DNA from: Oscillibacter sp. | Lineage (GTDB): Bacteria; Bacillota; Clostridia; Oscillospirales; Oscillospiraceae | Length of the DNA stretch: 33,794 nucleotides | Direction: 5' to 3' | NCBI GenBank assembly: GCA_024404295.1 | Contig: JAKSQE010000001.1 | Span: forward strand, 1-33,794 | Notes under the pieces: generated by a model | The model's input: only the letters and a program-made list of their open reading frames with translations | Told to the model about the DNA's origin: nothing | The model's database searches: none | Program-made: the position numbers and the translations under genes | Shown here: positions 23,127 to 31,144 of the stretch, piece by piece | How positions within the stretch are numbered: the first letter of the stretch is position 1 | How the letters are laid out: each line of letters opens with the position of its first letter

Positions 23127-25124
23127 TTACTTCTCAAAATAATTATCCAGTGCCAACAACAGTTGTTCACGGATCATATACAGATCACCGTCTTCAATAC
23201 GTCCGCCTGCGGTGGTCGAGTTGCCGCCGCCGCCCAGCGTTTCCAATACTACCTGCACATTGACCTCGCCCAAGGAGCGGGCAGACATCAACACCGCCGT
23301 TCCGCTGCGATACAAGACAAACGATGCACGTACGCCTTTCAACGTAAGTAGTTCGTCTGCCGCCTGCGCTGCAGTAACTCGATCCACGCCATCGGAATCA
23401 ACTACGGCAATGGCAATATCCTCCCGATAAATTTCCGCACGGCGGATAATATCATAGCGGGAGATCATATCGCTGAGGTTATTCTGGAACATCATCTGCA
23501 CATTCGCAGTATCTGCACCGGCACGACGCAAAAATGCGGCTGCTTCAAAGGTGCGGCCGCCCGTACGGCTGGTAAAATGCTTGGTATCCAACACAATGCC
23601 TGCCAGCAGTGCTTCTGCTTCCTCTCGCAGCAAGTCGGCGGGCTCTACCATATACTGCAGCAGTTCCGTCACCAATTCGCAGGCTGAGGAGGCATAAGGC
23701 TCTTGGAAATTGAAGGCGGCATTCTCAATGTAGGTCGCCGCACGGCGATGATGGTCGATAACGGCGATGCGATTGCAGGATTCCAACAGTTGGGGATTTT
23801 CCACCATTTCAGGACGGTTCGTATCCACCACCACTAACAGCGTACCGGGACGCATTCGTACAAAGGCGTCTTCCGGATCCAAAAAGGCATTTTCGTATTC
23901 CGGCAGACCGCTGACCTTTTCCAACACCGGTCCAGCCACCGTGCGGTTACGGTCAATCACAATGTGGCATCTCTTTTCCTTCTTCCAAGCTGCACGGCAG
24001 ATGCCAATGGCGGCACCCATGGCGTCCATATCCGAATAGCTATGGCCCATAACATATACTTCGCTGGCATCGCTGATCAACTCGTTCAATGCGTTCGCCA
24101 TCACACGCGATTTGACTTTGGTTCGCTTTTCCGTAGCCTTTGTACGTCCACCGTAGAATGCGAAATCCACATCGTTGCGGACAACGGCCTGATCGCCGCC
24201 GCGGCTTAGTGCCATCTCTAATGCCAATTTGGCATTCTTATAGAGCTCCGGGAGTCCTTCCACATCCTTGCCAACACCGATAGACAGGGTCGGATGGATA
24301 TTTTCCGCGACTTTTATTTCACGAACACTATCCAAAATCGAGAATTTCTCCTCCAGGAAAAAGTTGTAATACTGTTCTTCAAAGATAAAAATATAATTGT
24401 CTCGCTTGGTCCGCAGCAGCAGGCCCTGACCGGCCGCCGCCCACTCGTTTAATTTCTCATCAATTTGTGCAAGCATACTGCTGCGCTGTGCGTCTTCGCA
24501 GATCTTCACCAACTCATCATAGTTATCCAGTGCCAGCAACGCAACTACAGGGCGTGAATTGTCATAAGCTTCCCGGAGATAGTCTGCTTCCGTGGTCTCC
24601 AGCCAGTAAGTGGTAGCCACTACGCCACTCTGCTCGCCGCGGCCCTTAGAACGCACCAAACTGCCATAAACACGAAAACGGCGATGGTCGAGTTCCACGC
24701 AATCGGGGCTCTCCTGTTTGCCGGACAACAGCCAATCCGCTGAAAAGCCGGGTACCGCTTCCTCGATCTTCATCTCAAACAGGTGGTCCCGCACGCCGGT
24801 CATCTGCAAAAAGCCCTCATTGCTCCAAATGACCTCACCAGTGTCCGGGCGAAACACCAGTGTCGGCAGGGGGGAATTGATCAGCGTTGACTTGCTGGCC
24901 GTATCCACACTATCTGTCACCGAATCGATATACTGCATGATCTTCTGGCGCCGCTTCTGCTCATTTCGCTGGAAGAAATAATGCACCAGTAATGTTGCAG
25001 CAGCTTCGATAACACCCAGTTCCCAGTTCTTCATCAAAAATGCAGCCACTGCAAACAGAGCCATGATGAACGTATACAGTTTCAGATTCGGCTCCAACAG
25101 TCGAGAGAGTCGTTTATTATTCAT
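23127..25124 (-). CDS. gdpP: Cyclic-di-AMP phosphodiesterase GdpP
   Basis: The 665-residue protein has two N-terminal membrane spans (about 17-50), a PAS-like region (about 80-170), a degenerate GGDEF domain (about 175-310) and a DHH-DHHA1 phosphodiesterase. Metal motifs are present: GHSYSDMD (360-367), VVVDTN (Asp434) and DHH (457-459). It hydrolyses c-di-AMP to pApA, setting cell-wall and potassium balance. One oddity: the DHHA1 motif that usually reads GGGGH is GGGGN, with Asn at 635. AAAGGAG precedes the ATG. It is the first gene of the operon that ends with the lipoprotein. Confidence 0.95.
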   Translation of the reverse strand: MNNKRLSRLLEPNLKLYTFIMALFAVAAFLMKNWELGVIEAAATLLVHYFFQRNEQKRRQKIMQYIDSVTDSVDTASKSTLINSPLPTLVFRPDTGEVIWSNEGFLQMTGVRDHLFEMKIEEAVPGFSADWLLSGKQESPDCVELDHRRFRVYGSLVRSKGRGEQSGVVATTYWLETTEADYLREAYDNSRPVVALLALDNYDELVKICEDAQRSSMLAQIDEKLNEWAAAGQGLLLRTKRDNYIFIFEEQYYNFFLEEKFSILDSVREIKVAENIHPTLSIGVGKDVEGLPELYKNAKLALEMALSRGGDQAVVRNDVDFAFYGGRTKATEKRTKVKSRVMANALNELISDASEVYVMGHSYSDMDAMGAAIGICRAAWKKEKRCHIVIDRNRTVAGPVLEKVSGLPEYENAFLDPEDAFVRMRPGTLLVVVDTNRPEMVENPQLLESCNRIAVIDHHRRAATYIENAAFNFQEPYASSACELVTELLQYMVEPADLLREEAEALLAGIVLDTKHFTSRTGGRTFEAAAFLRRAGADTANVQMMFQNNLSDMISRYDIIRRAEIYREDIAIAVVDSDGVDRVTAAQAADELLTLKGVRASFVLYRSGTAVLMSARSLGEVNVQVVLETLGGGGNSTTAGGRIEDGDLYMIREQLLLALDNYFEK

Positions 25125-25190
25125 AGCTGTCTCCTTTCCCGGTTTACCGGCAGAGATATGTGCATATCAATCCATAATAATTGAATTTAT

Positions 25191-25219
25191 ATTATACCAT
25201 TCCCGCTTTCTGTGCGCAA
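25191..25219 (-). promoter_or_regulatory. Promoter of the gdpP-rplI-dnaB operon
   Basis: Minus strand: -35 box TTGCGC (25214-25219), 17-base spacer, perfect -10 box TATAAT (25191-25196) preceded by TGG, an extended -10. It lies between the LacI-gene terminator and gdpP, giving a leader of about 60 bases. Confidence 0.75.
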
Positions 25220-25227
25220 GCTTTCCG

Positions 25228-25258
25228 CAAAAAAACGTCCTCCTTTTCAGGAGGACGT
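25228..25258 (-). terminator. Terminator of the LacI-family regulator gene
   Basis: Perfect 9-base arms ACGTCCTCC (25235-25243) and GGAGGACGT (25250-25258) with a 6-base loop. On the minus strand the stem runs into seven T residues. It is about 75 bases downstream of the regulator stop codon and directly upstream of the gdpP promoter. Confidence 0.88.
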
Positions 25259-25331
25259 AACCGTTTCGTTTTCTTTTGGACTGCCACACCGGCAGCCATT
25301 GCAGTACCAGTCCCAGCCCCAAAAGCTTTTC

Positions 25332-26351
25332 TCAAATCAATTCCGCATTTAAGATCACACTGGTGGGGCTGTAACTGTCCTGTTCCGGAGAACGATGCTC
25401 TACCAAATAGCGAAACAGCACCGTTAATGCCTGGTAGGTCTGATAGGGCATATCCTGGTCAATGGTAAAATCTACCCATCCCTTTTTCAGGTATTCTTGA
25501 ATATCCGGATCGCTGTCATGGCTCAATACCCGTACATTTCCGATTTTTCCGCAGCGTCGCAGCGCCTCCATACAGGCAGGAACACTGTGATTCGCCATAT
25601 AGATCAGCCGAAGTTCCGGCTCTTCCCGCAATACAGTTTCCACTGCCTGCAGAGTTTCTTCATAGTCCTCATGAGTCGCTACCACCCGGCTGCCGTAAAG
25701 TCCCAGTTCTGTCAGGCGGCTCAGAAATCCCTCCGCACGGGCTTTATGTCCCGCATAGGCAGGTCCGGCATAGACCAGCAGTAACGGTGTATCTGGCTGC
25801 AGGCATTTCGAGGCAATTTCTCCCGCCACTCGTCCGGCGCGGAAGGCATCTTCGCCCACGTAGCAAAGACGTTGAGACTGGGGCAGATCCGAGTTAAATG
25901 TCACCACCGGGATTTTTTGCCGTGCCAGTTCTGCAATTTTGTCCCGCACTTCCGGGCTCTCTGCCGCACAGAGGGCAATGGCCTGCGCGCCCTGCTCTAC
26001 TGCCCGGTCGATCTGAGAAAGACACCCAACTTCATCCGCCTGCGGATAACTCTGCAGGTCCAGAGTCAGGTTATAATCGCCATGCTCCTCCAGGAATCGT
26101 TCGATCCCCTCCGCCATTTTTCCCTGAATATCCTCCGGCCACTCCGGCTGAATCACTGCCAACCGACGGTGCACTGCACTCGTTGCCAATGCAGCTGCCA
26201 TACGGTTGGGGCGATAGTCCAGTTCTTCCATGACCTGCAAGATTTTTTTGCGTACTTCCTCTTTCACATAAGGCCGGTCGTGCAGAACACGATCCACCGT
26301 TCCGATGGAGACGCCTGCCTTATCCGCGATCATTCGGATCGTTGCGCGCAT
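25332..26351 (-). CDS. LacI-family transcriptional regulator
   Basis: The 339-residue protein has an N-terminal LacI helix-turn-helix (about 4-50, IRMIADKAGVSIGTVDRVLH, then YRPNRMAAALA hinge) and a periplasmic-binding-protein-like effector domain (RLAVIQPEWPEDIQGKMAEG to the C-terminus). The recognition helix reads IGTVDRVLHDR, a variant with Asp-Arg where LacI has Ser-Arg. The effector is probably a sugar or related small molecule; this is family knowledge. The start at 26351 follows GGAGGAG; an ATG-like start at 26411 lies inside the promoter region. No sugar genes are adjacent, so targets are likely elsewhere, apart from probable control of its own promoter. Confidence 0.93.
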   Translation of the reverse strand: MRATIRMIADKAGVSIGTVDRVLHDRPYVKEEVRKKILQVMEELDYRPNRMAAALATSAVHRRLAVIQPEWPEDIQGKMAEGIERFLEEHGDYNLTLDLQSYPQADEVGCLSQIDRAVEQGAQAIALCAAESPEVRDKIAELARQKIPVVTFNSDLPQSQRLCYVGEDAFRAGRVAGEIASKCLQPDTPLLLVYAGPAYAGHKARAEGFLSRLTELGLYGSRVVATHEDYEETLQAVETVLREEPELRLIYMANHSVPACMEALRRCGKIGNVRVLSHDSDPDIQEYLKKGWVDFTIDQDMPYQTYQALTVLFRYLVEHRSPEQDSYSPTSVILNAELI

Positions 26352-26400
26352 GGCTCTCCTCCTCTCAAAGATTTTTGAATTTCTTGTCGGTTTTTCTTCC

Positions 26401-26414
26401 TGTGTACGCACACA
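26401..26414. promoter_or_regulatory. Candidate auto-operator of the LacI-family regulator
   Basis: TGTGTACGCACACA is a 14-base inverted repeat with a central CG and one mismatched pair. It begins at the -10 box of the regulator promoter and covers the predicted transcription start, the usual place for an autorepression operator. Palindrome size and CG centre fit LacI-family sites; binding itself is inferred. Confidence 0.5.
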
Positions 26415-26441
26415 TCATAGCATTCACATGATATTTGTCAA
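26414..26441 (-). promoter_or_regulatory. Promoter of the LacI-family regulator
   Basis: Minus strand: consensus -35 TTGACA (26436-26441), 16-base spacer and -10 TATGAT (26414-26419) preceded by TGC, an extended -10. The leader to the start codon is about 55 bases. Confidence 0.75.
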
Positions 26442-26481
26442 TAAATTCTCGCCATTCTTTTTGCGTTTTGAAAAATTATTG

Positions 26482-26510
26482 TATACAAGCGGGGCGAGAT
26501 GTGCTATACT
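26482..26510 (+). promoter_or_regulatory. Promoter of the RNase J gene
   Basis: A -10 box TATACT (26505-26510) with TG one base upstream (extended -10) lies 17 bases from a partial -35 TATACA (26482-26487). The -35 overlaps a perfect 10-base palindrome TTGTATACAA (26479-26488), which could be a binding site. No other convincing promoter is seen before the gene. Confidence 0.55.
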
Positions 26511-26516
26511 ACATCA

Positions 26517-26753
26517 TAACCTTCAGGGACACTCTGTTTTAATGCCCTGATTTTTGATGTTTTACCGGACACCACTCTCCGGTCAAATATACACAATTCC
26601 ACATAGTTCAACGGTATGGCGTGAACGGACATCCGGCGGCGAAACAGGGCCGACTCGGACAACGGACGTCTTTTCTTTGCGTACGCCCTTTTTGCGCCTT
26701 TTGCCGATTTTTGTGGAATTTTTCTTACATATTTCAGATGAAGGAGCTTTTGA
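26517..26753 (+). promoter_or_regulatory. Long structured leader of RNase J
   Basis: About 235 bases separate the predicted transcript start from the RNase J start codon, with no convincing reading frame. Visible hairpins include TCAGGG with CCCTGA (26523-26528 and 26545-26550, followed by a T-rich stretch), ACCGGA with TCCGGT (26564-26569 and 26578-26583) and GTTCA with TGAAC near 26605-26625. I do not recognise a known riboswitch. Autoregulation of an RNase through its own leader is known for RNase E but is only a hypothesis here. Confidence 0.4.
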
Positions 26754-28412
26754 ATGGCTGAAAAATTAAAAATTATTCCCCTCGGCGGTCTCAATGAGAT
26801 CGGCAAAAACATGACCGTCTATGAGTACGGCGGTGAGATCATTGTTGTGGACTGTGGTATGGCATTTCCCGGTGACGACATGTACGGCATCGACAGCGTG
26901 ATCCCAGATGTGTCCTATTTGATCAAAAACAAATCTCGGATTCGCGGTTTATTTATTACCCACGGTCACGAAGATCATATCGGCGCAATTCCTTACGTCC
27001 TCAAACAAATCAACATCCCCATTTACTGCACCCGCTTTACTGCCGGCCTTATCAAGCTGAAGCTGGAGGAGCATGATCTGGTGAAGTCCACCAAGATGAT
27101 TACCGTGAATCCCGGCCAAAGCGCGCGGGCAGGCAAGTTTACCGCGGACCTTACCCACGCGCACCACCCCCTCGCCGACCCCGTGCCCCTCGCGCCCCCC
27201 ACCAACATGGGTACCGTAGTCCACACCGGCGACTTTAAAATCGACTCCACTCCCATCGACGGCGAAGTCATCGACCTGGCTCGTCTGGGCGAACTGGGAA
27301 AGGAGGGTGTGCTGGCTCTGTGCGCTGACTCCACCAACGTGGAGCGCCCCGGCTTCACGCCCTCTGAAAAAGTGGTGGGCGCCACGCTGTCTCGTCAGTT
27401 CCAGAACTGCGACGAGCGCATTATCGTCACCACTTTTGCTTCCAATGTCCATCGCATCCAGCAGGTTCTGGATGCCGCTGCCGCCTGCGGCCGCAAGGTG
27501 GCCGTTACCGGCCGCTCTATGGAGAACATTATGAAGGTCTCCACGGAACTGGGCTATATGAAAGTGCCCAAGAATACCATGGTGGATATCAATAAGCTGA
27601 AAGGCTTGCCCAAGAACAAGCAGGTCATCGTGACGACCGGCTCTCAGGGCGAAGAAATGAGCGCCTTATACCGCATGGCGTTCTCCACCCACAAGCAGGT
27701 GGAGCTGGGCGCCGGCGACAAGGTTATTCTGTCTGCCAGCGCAATTCCCGGCAATGAGATCACCGTCAGCCGTGTGATCAACGAGTTGTTCCGCAAAGGC
27801 GTAAAAGTGGTTTATGATCGTGCCGATATTCTGCATGTCTCCGGCCATGCCTGCCAGGAAGAGCTAAAAATCGTTCACGCTTTGACCAAGCCCCGTTTCT
27901 TTGTTCCCCTGCACGGCGAGCAGCGCATGCTGCAGATCCACTGCCAGCTGGCGCAAAGCATGGGCATGGACCGCAATCATGTTGCCATCGGCGACAATGG
28001 AGCCGTCATTGAACTGACGGCGAAAACCATGAAGCTGAATGGTACTGTCCCTGCCGGTGAAGTCTATGTGGACGGCAGCGGCGTAGGCGATGTCGGCGCT
28101 GTGGTCATGCGGGATCGCAAGCGTTTGGCCGAGGACGGCATGGTGGTGATCGTGCTGCCCATCTCCTCGTATGACAATGCCCTTTTGGCACCTCCCGAGA
28201 TCATCACTCGTGGCTTTATCTATGTGAAGGAGTCCGGTGACCTGATGAAGGAGTTGCAGGAAGTGGCTGCTTCCGCTGCCGAGAGCGTATCTCGCAAACG
28301 CAGCCGGGATGACGGTGAGCTCCGAGGTGTGGTAAAGTCCGCCGTCAGCAGCTATCTGTTCAAAAACACCAAGCGCAGTCCTATGGTGATTCCCGTGGTG
28401 ACAAAGCTGTAA
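26754..28412 (+). CDS. Ribonuclease J
   Basis: The 552-residue metallo-beta-lactamase/beta-CASP RNase has the zinc motif HGHEDH (70-75), the TGDFK region (about 161), the beta-CASP domain (STNVERPGFTPSE, later TTGSQGEEMSALYRMA and SGHACQEELK) and a C-terminal dimer domain. It combines 5'-3' exonuclease and endonuclease activity and is central to mRNA decay and rRNA maturation. GAAGGAG precedes the ATG. Residues about 124-149 depart strongly from the family: where VNHSIADAVAL-like sequence is expected the text reads AHHPLADPVPL, and every inferred base change is to C. That patch is probably a data error. Whether this is J1 or J2 cannot be told. Confidence 0.95.
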   Translation: MAEKLKIIPLGGLNEIGKNMTVYEYGGEIIVVDCGMAFPGDDMYGIDSVIPDVSYLIKNKSRIRGLFITHGHEDHIGAIPYVLKQINIPIYCTRFTAGLIKLKLEEHDLVKSTKMITVNPGQSARAGKFTADLTHAHHPLADPVPLAPPTNMGTVVHTGDFKIDSTPIDGEVIDLARLGELGKEGVLALCADSTNVERPGFTPSEKVVGATLSRQFQNCDERIIVTTFASNVHRIQQVLDAAAACGRKVAVTGRSMENIMKVSTELGYMKVPKNTMVDINKLKGLPKNKQVIVTTGSQGEEMSALYRMAFSTHKQVELGAGDKVILSASAIPGNEITVSRVINELFRKGVKVVYDRADILHVSGHACQEELKIVHALTKPRFFVPLHGEQRMLQIHCQLAQSMGMDRNHVAIGDNGAVIELTAKTMKLNGTVPAGEVYVDGSGVGDVGAVVMRDRKRLAEDGMVVIVLPISSYDNALLAPPEIITRGFIYVKESGDLMKELQEVAASAAESVSRKRSRDDGELRGVVKSAVSSYLFKNTKRSPMVIPVVTKL

Positions 28413-28430
28413 AAAGTTCAGAAGAGAACA

Positions 28431-28458
28431 AAAAGGAGAGCCGTTTGGCTCTCCTTTT
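28431..28458. terminator. Bidirectional terminator shared by RNase J and livF
   Basis: Twelve-base arms AAAAGGAGAGCC (28431-28442) and GGCTCTCCTTTT (28447-28458) around a GTTT loop form a perfect stem with a T-run on either strand. It lies between the converging RNase J and livF stop codons. Confidence 0.9.
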
Positions 28459-28474
28459 GCATTGATTTTGTGAT

Positions 28475-29188
28475 TTACTTATTCTGCTTGCCCAGATAAG
28501 CTTCCTTCACACGCTCATCGGCCAGAAGCTCCGCACCGGTACCAGACATGGTGATGGTGCCGGTCTCCAGAACATAGGCCAAATCAGCGATCTTCAGTGC
28601 CATATTGGCGTTCTGCTCGATCAGCAGAACGGTCACGCCCTGGCGGTTGATCTCACGGATGATCTTGAAGATATCCTGCACCACCAGAGGAGCAAGGCCC
28701 AGAGAAGGCTCATCCAGCATCATCAGCTTGGGGCGGGACATCAAGGCACGACCCACAGCCAGCATCTGCTGCTCACCGCCGGACAGTGTACCGGCCAGCT
28801 GCCAGCTGCGCTCTTCCAGGCGGGGGAACAGGGAATAGACCCACTGAATATCCTTTTCGATCTCAGCCTTATCTTTACGCAGATAAGCGCCGATCTTCAG
28901 GTTTTCCAAAACGGTCATGTCCGGAAATACACGACGGCCCTCGGGGCTCATTGCGATACCGGCGGAAACGATCTTGTCGATGGGCTGACCCAGCAGTTCC
29001 TGTCCGTCCAGCGTGACGGAACCGGACGCAGCCTTCACCAGACCGGTGATGGTACGCAGCGTGGTGGACTTGCCGGCGCCGTTGGCGCCGATCAGGGTGA
29101 CGATCTTGCCATCGGGCACTTCCAGAGAAATGCCGCGAAGAGCCTGAATGCCGCCATACGCCACATGCAGATTATCAATTTTAAGCAT
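28475..29188 (-). CDS. livF: Branched-chain amino acid ABC transporter, ATP-binding protein LivF
   Basis: The 237-residue ATPase has Walker A GANGAGKST (about 35-43), signature LSGGEQQMLAVGRAL, Walker B LMMLDEPSLGLAPL and a typical LivF C-terminus ending VKEAYLGK. It pairs with LivG to power uptake of leucine, isoleucine, valine or related substrates. The start at 29188 overlaps the livG stop by 8 bases, with GGGGTGG upstream; the longer reading from 29215 is not supported. It is the last gene of the liv operon. Confidence 0.95.
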   Translation of the reverse strand: MLKIDNLHVAYGGIQALRGISLEVPDGKIVTLIGANGAGKSTTLRTITGLVKAASGSVTLDGQELLGQPIDKIVSAGIAMSPEGRRVFPDMTVLENLKIGAYLRKDKAEIEKDIQWVYSLFPRLEERSWQLAGTLSGGEQQMLAVGRALMSRPKLMMLDEPSLGLAPLVVQDIFKIIREINRQGVTVLLIEQNANMALKIADLAYVLETGTITMSGTGAELLADERVKEAYLGKQNK

Positions 29189-30023
29189 CCTCGGCCACCC
29201 CCAAATATGCGTCAATGACGCGCTGATTCTTCTGGATCTCAGCAGGTGTGCCGTGGGCGATCAGCTTGCCGAAGTCCAAAACGTAAATGCGATCGGAAAT
29301 GTCCATAACCAGATTCATGTGGTGCTCGATCAGGAAAATGGTCAGATTGAATTTTTCACGGATCTCACCAATGAAGGCGGTCAGTTCCTCAGTCTCCTGC
29401 GGGTTCATGCCGGCAGCAGGCTCATCCAGCAGCAGCAATGTGGGCTCGGCAGCCAGTGCACGGGCAATTTCCAGGCGGCGCTGCTTACCGTAGGGCAGGG
29501 ACGTTGCCAGCTCATTCTTCACATCGTCCAGACCCACGATCTTCAGCAGTTCCTCCACTTCCTCGCGCTGGCGGGCTTCCTCTTTGCGGTTGCCACGGAA
29601 GGTTGCAGAGAAAACATTGCTGGTGGTACGGCAATGCTTGGCGATCAGCACGTTGTCAAACACCGTCTGAGACTTCCACAGGCGAATGTTCTGGAAGGTA
29701 CGGGCCATACCCAGCTTCGTAATTTTATCGGGCGTAGGGGCGATGGTCTCCTTATACATACCCTCGCACTGGCCCTTATACTGCTTTTTCATCTTGCCCT
29801 GGGGGTGGTTTTCGACGATTTTCTCATCGTTGAACCAAACCGCACCGTTTGTGGGCTGATACACACCGGTGATGACGTTAAAAGCCGTGGTCTTGCCGGC
29901 GCCGTTAGGGCCGATGAGGGCCACGATCTCGCCCTTATTGATCTCCAGGCTCAAATCATCTACGGCAACCACACCGCCGAACTGCATGGTGGCATGGTCC
30001 ACTCTCAAAACATTGTTGCTCAT
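29181..30023 (-). CDS. livG: Branched-chain amino acid ABC transporter, ATP-binding protein LivG
   Basis: The 280-residue ATPase has Walker A GPNGAGKTT (38-46), the Q-loop motif GMARTFQNIRLW, signature PYGKQRRLEIARALA and Walker B LLLLDEPAAGMNPQE. Compared with shorter LivG proteins it has an insert of about 25-30 residues between Walker A and the Q-loop (around 80-105, rich in K, G, Q and M). Its ATG overlaps the livM stop by four bases, and it overlaps livF at the other end. Confidence 0.95.
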   Translation of the reverse strand: MSNNVLRVDHATMQFGGVVAVDDLSLEINKGEIVALIGPNGAGKTTAFNVITGVYQPTNGAVWFNDEKIVENHPQGKMKKQYKGQCEGMYKETIAPTPDKITKLGMARTFQNIRLWKSQTVFDNVLIAKHCRTTSNVFSATFRGNRKEEARQREEVEELLKIVGLDDVKNELATSLPYGKQRRLEIARALAAEPTLLLLDEPAAGMNPQETEELTAFIGEIREKFNLTIFLIEHHMNLVMDISDRIYVLDFGKLIAHGTPAEIQKNQRVIDAYLGVAEDA

Positions 30024-31132
30024 TTTGCGGCCTCCTTTTTCGCTTTCTTAGGCCGTTTGTCTAGCAGATCCGGCAACTCTCTGTCACCCATGATGCCCTT
30101 GCGGAAGAACAGCACGATGACCATGATGATCACGGAGAACACTGCCATACGGAAGCCGTTTTTGAAAATGCTGGGAGCGTTAATGCCCAGGAAGGTGCCG
30201 GAGTCCAGACCACGCAGCAGCCACTCGGAACTGACAATGTACAGGAAGCTGGCAATGACAGAACCGGTGATGGAGCCGATGCCGCCGATGACGACGATCA
30301 GCAGGATCTCATAGGTCAGAGCGCTCTTAAAGGGAGCCGCAGCAATCGTGCCGCTGTACATAGCCATCATACCGCCGCCGACACCAGCGAAGAAAGAACT
30401 GATGACGAAAGCCATGCGCTTGTGCTTGGCCAGATTGATACCCATGGCCTCAGCTGCCACTTCATCGTCACGGATGGCCTTAAAGGCACGGCCGTAAGTG
30501 GAGTTGATCAGCAGCAGGATCACCGCGATCAATACACCTGCGATCAACACATAAGGCGTTGCATGCTCAAAATAGGGATAGCTCTTCAGCAGGTTGGATC
30601 CATTGGTAATGGGGCCCAACTTATTCCACTGGAAAAATGCCTTCAGGATCTCGGCAAAGCCCAACGTTGCAATGGCCAGGTAGTCGCTCTTCAAACGCAG
30701 CACAGGCAAACCGATGAGGTAAGCCATGAGGGCTGCCAACAGACCGCCAACCAGCAAAGCAGCCAGCATGCCCACAGTCTTGCCCACGGTGTCGCCCAGG
30801 AAACCGGCGAAAATCTCAGGCAGAGAGAAGTGGATGGCACCGCCGTCAAAATACTGATACACCGACTCACGCTTCGCCACAGGAATCGTCAGCACACCGT
30901 AGGCGTATGCACCCAGCAGCATGAAGCCTGCCTGACCCAGAGAGAACAGACCGGTAAAACCATTCAGCAGGTTCATAGAAACAGCAACCAGTGCATAGAC
31001 GGTAGCTTTCTTGATGACAGTGATTGCAATGTGATAGCTGGGAAGAGTTGCGTCCAACGCGATACAACCGGCCAGGATCGCCACCAGTACGGCAGCGGTA
31101 AAGACCATCTTGGTTTTCTTCATATCTCTCAT
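30020..31132 (-). CDS. livM: Branched-chain amino acid ABC transporter permease LivM
   Basis: The 370-residue permease has many membrane spans and the LivM conserved stretches, such as YALVAVSMNLLNGFTGLFSL followed by GQAGFMLLGAYA, then RLKSDYLAIATLGFAEI and GRAFKAIRDDEVAAEAMGIN, the cytoplasmic coupling loop. An AGGAGG site 7 bases upstream fixes the start at 31132. With LivH it forms the membrane channel of the importer. It starts 12 bases after livH and its stop overlaps livG. Confidence 0.95.
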   Translation of the reverse strand: MRDMKKTKMVFTAAVLVAILAGCIALDATLPSYHIAITVIKKATVYALVAVSMNLLNGFTGLFSLGQAGFMLLGAYAYGVLTIPVAKRESVYQYFDGGAIHFSLPEIFAGFLGDTVGKTVGMLAALLVGGLLAALMAYLIGLPVLRLKSDYLAIATLGFAEILKAFFQWNKLGPITNGSNLLKSYPYFEHATPYVLIAGVLIAVILLLINSTYGRAFKAIRDDEVAAEAMGINLAKHKRMAFVISSFFAGVGGGMMAMYSGTIAAAPFKSALTYEILLIVVIGGIGSITGSVIASFLYIVSSEWLLRGLDSGTFLGINAPSIFKNGFRMAVFSVIIMVIVLFFRKGIMGDRELPDLLDKRPKKAKKEAAK

Positions 31133-31144
31133 GTCACGCCCTCC

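Noticed and set aside
26517..26753. Known riboswitch in the RNase J leader
   Set aside because: I looked for familiar aptamer cores and found none; only simple inverted repeats are visible.
28431..28458. Small RNA between RNase J and livF
   Set aside because: The 62-base gap is fully explained by a bidirectional terminator.
29148..30314. Plus-strand open frame of 388 codons opposite livG
   Set aside because: Antisense shadow of a clear ABC ATPase gene, without a ribosome binding site.
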